Below are positions 58,501 to 64,000 of a DNA stretch of 64,000 nucleotides, piece after piece. Within the stretch, counting starts at the first letter, position 1, and every line of letters begins with the position of its first letter. Both the position numbers and the translations under genes were made by a program. Below the pieces are notes generated by a model. The model was given only the letters and a program-made list of their open reading frames with translations, was not told the DNA's origin and ran no database searches. Origin of the DNA: Pelecanus crispus (taxonomy: Eukaryota > Chordata > Aves > Pelecaniformes > Pelecanidae); the NCBI RefSeq assembly GCF_030463565.1, contig NC_134662.1:3038001-3102000 (forward strand). Direction: 5' to 3'.

Positions 58501-61500
58501 GCAGTGCCAGGACAATGTCCTTACGCTGCTCCCTGTGCCACCGGCACCGATCCTGTTGCAGACTGAATTCTGGTTCACGGTGGTCGACTTGCAGCCCCCA
58601 AACCCATGACTGCAGATGGGTCTACAAGGCTGAGGTCTGCTGCTCGAGGCTTCCAAAGGGATGTTTTGGCTGGGAGCAGAGGCTGTTGGTGTCTGAAGGG
58701 ATATTACCTAAAGCCGTTCCTCTCCCCTGGACATGCCTGCAGGTCACAGACCCATCCTCTCTCCCTCTGGTTTGCTGTGGTTCCAGCACCAGGGATGAAG
58801 CTGGAAGACCAGATCCCTAGTATCCCTGCGGCTGTGGGTGGCCGGTGGCAGAACAGGGACCATTCCTGGTGGGAGACCTCCAGCAAGGAGCCCACGTGCA
58901 GCTGGGCCATTTCTTGTGGCATCGTAAGAGCTCAGCTCCCTGTCCGTGCGTCAGCTGCTGAACCTCTGAGCATCCCTGCTCTGCCAGGGTGGGAGATGAA
59001 ATGAGTTTGCTTGCGGTACTCGGTACCCTGAGGTGTGCCGGACGGTCAGGTCAGCATCCCGGATGACAGCACGCTCTTCCAGAGCCAGGCACCTCCGGCT
59101 GCCAGCAGTTATTTTGGAAGAGACCTCGGGAAGGCAGGCTCTGCTCTGTATCCCGAGGATCACGCTTCTTGTGCATCAGCGTTCATCCCCTTCCCAGCCA
59201 AATACTGCTCCAAGAACGAGTATCGCTCGCCTCTGAGAAAATGAAGGTAATTTGACTGCAGGGCTTAAATCCGGTGTAAAATGTACTAGGATCTGACTGC
59301 TGATGGGGAACATCTGGTCTGTGACCTTCACGCCCGAGAAGGTGTGAAACAACTCTTTGGAGATAGCTCCGCAGCAGGCAGGATGCTTTACAGTGGCTCG
59401 TTATTGCTCTGGAGCAGAGCCCTGGGCAAGGTCCCGCAGACCTTTGGGGATTGCTGGGGGCTGCCTGCTGCGGCTCGGCGGCTGTCGAGGTGGCCCAAGT
59501 TCAGGTGGAGGTGGGAGAAATGCAGGTGTCTGGGACAGCCCTGCTGCCAGGCACCGAGAGAGATGCCGTGGGAGCACCAGCAATGTTATGGCGCTCCTCT
59601 TCTTGCTTCACTTCTCGACAACCCTGCTCAGCCCCTGAGGAGTGACCCACATGGCTTGTATCCCCCAATAACTCCGTATCCTGGTCCCTTCCAAGCATCC
59701 CATCTGGACCACGTTACAGGGAGAAGGTGAGGGACACATCGCAGAGTCCATGCTGCTGGAAATAGCATCTGTTCTTCTGCCTGCCCGTCGCTGCCCAGCC
59801 TGTGGCTGCAACTCGCTTTTGGGGACTCGGCTGTTACAGCTTGAACTTTTAATCTGTTAATAGTCTGATGCGTTACTCAAAGAAAGGAGATGGAGATGGA
59901 AAAAGGCAAAGCCACCGCTCTCCTGCTGCACAGCATGTGCCCAAAGCTCAGCCCATGCAAGAGGAAAAGGGACTCATAAAAATATGATTAGATTTACTCT
60001 GCCTCATTTCAAACCAGAGCATGCTCGTAATTCACGGTGACAGAGGAGGGTTCACCAGGCAGAGACCCCACTGATAGACGTTTCAGCAACCACTTTCAAT
60101 TAGGAAGTTCTTGGCAGGTTCCCAACTTTGTGTCAAACTCTTCTGGGCTGCGTTTTGGCCGGGTCAGCTTCATATGTGTAATTGAGTCCCTGCTGAGCAG
60201 CGAGGCGGGAGGGTTGCCTTTGCTCGCAGGAAAGGTGGAGGACTGTCCCTGACAGCCTGCGAAGGAGGAGCATTTCACGCCCAGCACAGAAAACTGCCTT
60301 CTAGCTGAATTTTTCCATTTAAAAAAAAAAGAAAAAAGCTTTTTTGGAAACCACTGGATTTGCGTTTAAAAGAAAATAGTTTTTCAAGATGTATGCCAAA
60401 TAAAAAAAACAGGATTAATCCAAGGTGTCCCTCTCCCACCTCTCCAGGCCAGTATCCAAGATCCAGCCGTCCTTAGGCTGGTGTGGCCGGGGTGAGACGG
60501 CTCGAGTGCAGGGACTGGCGCAACCACCGCATCCGTGCCATCTCTCCCGGCACCGCGGGAGGACTGGACAGCCCATGCCCGTGGCTCCCCCAGCTCTTAC
60601 TCCCGGCAGGCTGGGATGTGGCTGAGCTGGAGCAGGCTCTCGCCTTAGCTCGGCTTCAGCATCCGCTGAAAAATTTTAAAGCCTGTTTTATGGCAGGCAG
60701 GTCTGGCCTGAAGCCTTTTTCCCTCCCTGGAGATTTCAATGAGAAAGTCATTATTTTGCTGATTTTTGTTGACACTCTGTGTAAGAGTTGCCATGGCTCT
60801 CGCCCGGCACACCTCTCCTGGCCGGGAAGTCGGGGGACTGGCACAGGGAAGGAGCAAGGCACGGCTGCTGCCATGGACTGCGGGGGCCAGGTGGGGACAT
60901 GGGGACACAGCTGCACCCAGGGACCTACCGCAGCCCTGGCTGGCCCCCCGCACTGTGGGTGAGACCGGTGCCCCCACATTCCTGTTTCATCCCTCTCTTG
61001 CTGTATGCATTTTGCCGTTTCCCGAGCTGTTTCACGCTATTTCGCCACAAGCCCTACATTTTTTCTATATCTTTTCCCAGACAGGACTCTGGGTATCCTG
61101 AGCACGCTGAAGTTTCACGGCCCATTAGGATAAGGGAATGACGTCCCCATCGGCCGGGTTCACCGCTCCGGGCTGCCGAGCAGCAGGGAGTGAATTACGA
61201 GCAGGCTCGGAGCTGGGCTGCAGCCTCGCGCGAGGACGGGATTACTCAGGATGCAGCGGTGAGGAAGCGCAGGGGATGCAGCTCTCCCGGAGACGCGGGG
61301 ATGCTGGGACCCCCGTTGCTGGTCGCTGCTGCTCTGCGGCTGGCTGTCCCCGGGGGCCAACGCTGCGGGGCTGGGGTGGGTGTTTGCTGCACTCAGAGGG
61401 GCTGTTCTCCTCGTACGGGGTCTGTGGCCCACAGGCGCAGCCCCTAAACTCCCCTCTGCCCCTGGCATTGCTCAGGACCCTCCTTAGTTTTGCAGACTAC

Positions 61501-64000
61501 ACGGCCGGTTTTGATGAAAAACATCCCACAAAAAGCTAATGAAAGTCCCCAAGCAATACTGTGGCCTCTTAATGATATTTTCTTTGTGGTTTTGGTTTAG
61601 AATCTCTTTCTCTTAAATGAAGAAAGAAGCCCCTTCTTGGCCTGAAATGATGTGAGTTTATCCCTTCATTTTCTTAAATTCTCAGCTCCAGCACCTAGGG
61701 TTCAGTAGTTTTAAATTGGCCATAGTAGGGCTAGGATGCTGACCTCTTTACCTGTTTCCTTCCTGCCATCTTCTGCACTGTCCTTGCTTGTGCCACCGCT
61801 GATGCATCCGCATCCTCAATTCCTTTGCCACGTGGCACTCGGGTTTTACAAGGGGGCAATGCCCGGCTTGTCTCGTGCATGGCTGTTTGCAGCCACCACG
61901 GGGGAACCGCTGCTGTTCAGCAAGAAGGATTTGTCCCATCTCGAGCTGGGACATGGCATTTGTGTTCACCAGTGCTTTCACCAGGCATAATCTTGCAGTC
62001 ACATCCTCCAGGGAAAGTGTTTTATCCAGCATGATATATAGGAGCCAGCCCTAGGCACGCTCCCTCGCTGGACCATTCTAGCTCCTTCCAGTATGGTTGT
62101 ATTTTATCTGTGGAGCTCTATAAGGATTTTGTTCCCTCATCCTGGAATTTTTATTACTCCTTTGTGTGTATATAATGCGATTGCCCTGGAACAGAGAGAA
62201 ATTAATCATCGCTCCTTTGTTAGTTTTCAGGAATTTTTAATGTCTATGTTTTTGTTCATCTGTCATGTCCAAATGTGGGGTCCATGGGCTATTTGACATT
62301 TAAAATCACTTAATTGCTTAGATTTTCCCCCTCAGTGTTTATGGACACTTGTTCGTAGTAGATTTTGAGTGTGACATTATGTACCATGTATTTTCCGGCT
62401 GGTTCCAATTTTTCACTCCATCCCAGTGGTTCACAACATCTCCTCTTGCCATAGATCATGTCTCTGGGCTCCGTCATCTCCCCGCGGGTCGATGGGGTGA
62501 GCGAGGCTGCGAGCGGTAGCCGGGAGTAACATCAACCTGCAGCGCATCCCTCCCTGTGCCGACTGACCTGGGAATCCAGGGCCTTTAATGGCTCTGTTAA
62601 GATGTCTGCGTAAGGAAGATATCTGAGATGTTACCGCACAGAGTCCGGTAGCTGTTCTCCAGCGAGGCTGTAGATGCCAGGCGGGATCGGGGCGAGGTGC
62701 CCATGCTAGCTGGTGGCGGCTGGTTTTGACCCCAGTCCTGGGAGCAGGCTCGCTCAGCCGCTCTCCTCTGCCAAATCTCTCATTTTTGGGGATTGCTGCT
62801 TCTTTCACAAGCCTCCACCCTTTGCAGCGGGCAGACTGGCTGGGTGCTGCTCCTGTCTGTGCCTCCCCACCTCCTGCATGAAGGACCGCTCTGGGTAACC
62901 CTGCCTGGGGCATCGCGGGTCTGCACTGGGAAGGCGCATGGCGCGGGGGCAGGCATTGCTCTTTGGGGCTCTGAACTGCCCCTGGTTTTCCTGGGTCACT
63001 GTAGGCAGGTTGCTTCACCACAGCAAGCCTTCATCTCCGTAGGGCCACCACGCCAGGGCCAGCTTGGATCAGGAGAGACTTGAGGCCGCAGGTGATCCTT
63101 TCTCACCTTCCAGAGGATGCATAGCGGGACGGGCAGCCAAGTGCACGTTGGAAATGAAGTCTGGCTTCATCTGCCCACGGAGACAAGGTAGAGCTCAACC
63201 TCGCCTGCCCAGGGCAGGACTGCTCCTTGCACCCTCACGTCTTGCAGCCAAAAGGCTCTTGTAGAACATCTTGTATTTTGACAGCCTGCTGCTGCGAGGC
63301 CAGAGCTGGATGGTTGCACAGCCGTTTCCCTGTGCCCACCATCTGCCCCCTGCTCACACAGCTCGAAGGCAGCGCTGAAAGTTTTCAGGTCCATGCTGTT
63401 ACAGGCAACAGTTTTATTAGCCCCTCCACTCCTCGTCCTGTCTGAGATGTGTCTTCCTTTTGCAGCTGCAGGCAGGAAACGCTGGAAGAGCAAAGGGTAA
63501 TCTCCAGGTTCTGCTCACAGAGTCAGCCTGCAAGACATCAGCTTGGGGACGGTTTAAACCGTGGTGGATCAAGGGTAGCTTGACTGGTCAAGAAGAGGCA
63601 GCCAAGCCAAACACAAGCAACTCCCAAACCTCCTCCACAAGCCAGAGGCTCCCAATTACGCTCTGGATTTCATTGCCTGATGATTTTAGGCAGAAGGTGC
63701 TGGTACCAACCCTGTTAGATACGGCAGGGTGAGGTGTGGGGACAGGCAGATGCTGGCTGCAGGGACAACCAGACAGATGTGATATTTGGGCTCTTAGCAA
63801 ACACCTCAGGATAGATGGTAGCTACGTATCACTAACCATATTACACATCATTAGGAAAATGTTAGTTAAAACAAAAGATGCAAATTGTACCAGGCTGTGC
63901 TTCCTGAGTGCTCTGCAAAGCCTTTGCCACATCATGTGCTTTTTGCGGTGGTTCCGTAATGGCTTTGATGCTTTCTTGGGCACGTTTGCTCCTGCTCCAT
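52538..64000. other. Right-hand non-coding region, no supported gene
   Basis: About 11.5 kb with no recognisable exon. It contains the 20-base tandem repeat at 53271-53340, T runs at 53389-53402 and 53630-53649, an A run at 55412-55430 and a T run at about 55885-55899. The open frame 59035-59244 has fairly protein-like composition but no flanking splice sites or known family. If NRTN is the next gene, this may be its upstream region. Confidence 0.4.
53271..53340 (+). repeat. 20-bp tandem repeat, 3.5 copies
   Basis: Exact copies of GGGGATGCGACCCCGAGGAG at 53271-53290, 53291-53310 and 53311-53330, then a half copy ending GATGCGG. Confidence 0.93.

Noticed and set aside
21301-64000. Expected NRTN or FUT-family coding exons
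   Set aside because: No frame shows the NRTN cysteine-knot motifs or a single long fucosyltransferase exon, so I do not annotate either.

Overview
The window looks like avian nuclear DNA. It carries several CR1 LINE copies, including typical bird 3' tails ending in GATTCTATGATTCTA-like repeats. Genes have short introns and high GC, and the gene order matches one side of the human 19p13.3 block, where PRR22 and DUS3L are neighbours. I cannot name the species. The left third (about 4-21 kb) is gene-dense; the right two thirds (about 21.3-64 kb) hold no protein-coding gene that I can defend.

Layout: 1-4.1 kb is upstream DNA with possible polyadenylation signals of an unseen plus-strand gene and a GC-rich patch. 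At 4141-6364 (+) lies a La-related protein 6-like gene (LARP6L; La motif, RRM, SUZ-C-type tail), with its poly(A) signal at 6841. Facing it is PRR22 (minus, 7629-9454, two exons), whose long exon carries one extra base in a run of eight G. A CR1 LINE body follows (about 9888-11745). It is cut off at its 3' side by a near-identical second copy of the LARP6L 3' UTR and downstream spacer (11802-12585). DUS3L (tRNA-dihydrouridine synthase 3-like) occupies 13239-21102 on the minus strand. Its 13 coding exons join in phase into 666 residues. DUS3L intron 1 is almost filled by a G-rich minisatellite with a higher-order period of about 91 bp. The DUS3L start lies in a CpG-rich promoter that also has a plus-strand TATA box, so it may be bidirectional.

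From 21.3 kb onward I see only old and young CR1 pieces, possible ancient SINE-like copies, small tandem repeats, homopolymer runs and apparently non-coding sequence. By synteny with human the next plus-strand gene should be NRTN, but its cysteine-knot coding exon is not visible here. This part may be intergenic DNA or the 5' introns of a gene that extends past the right edge.

Functionally, DUS3L modifies tRNA/RNA and LARP6L is an RNA-binding protein; PRR22 is uncharacterised. They are neighbours rather than a pathway, and I found no evidence of a new molecular system. The most notable items are the duplicated LARP6L 3' UTR block, the DUS3L intron minisatellite, and the single-base PRR22 frameshift that the gene's own internal repeat exposes.
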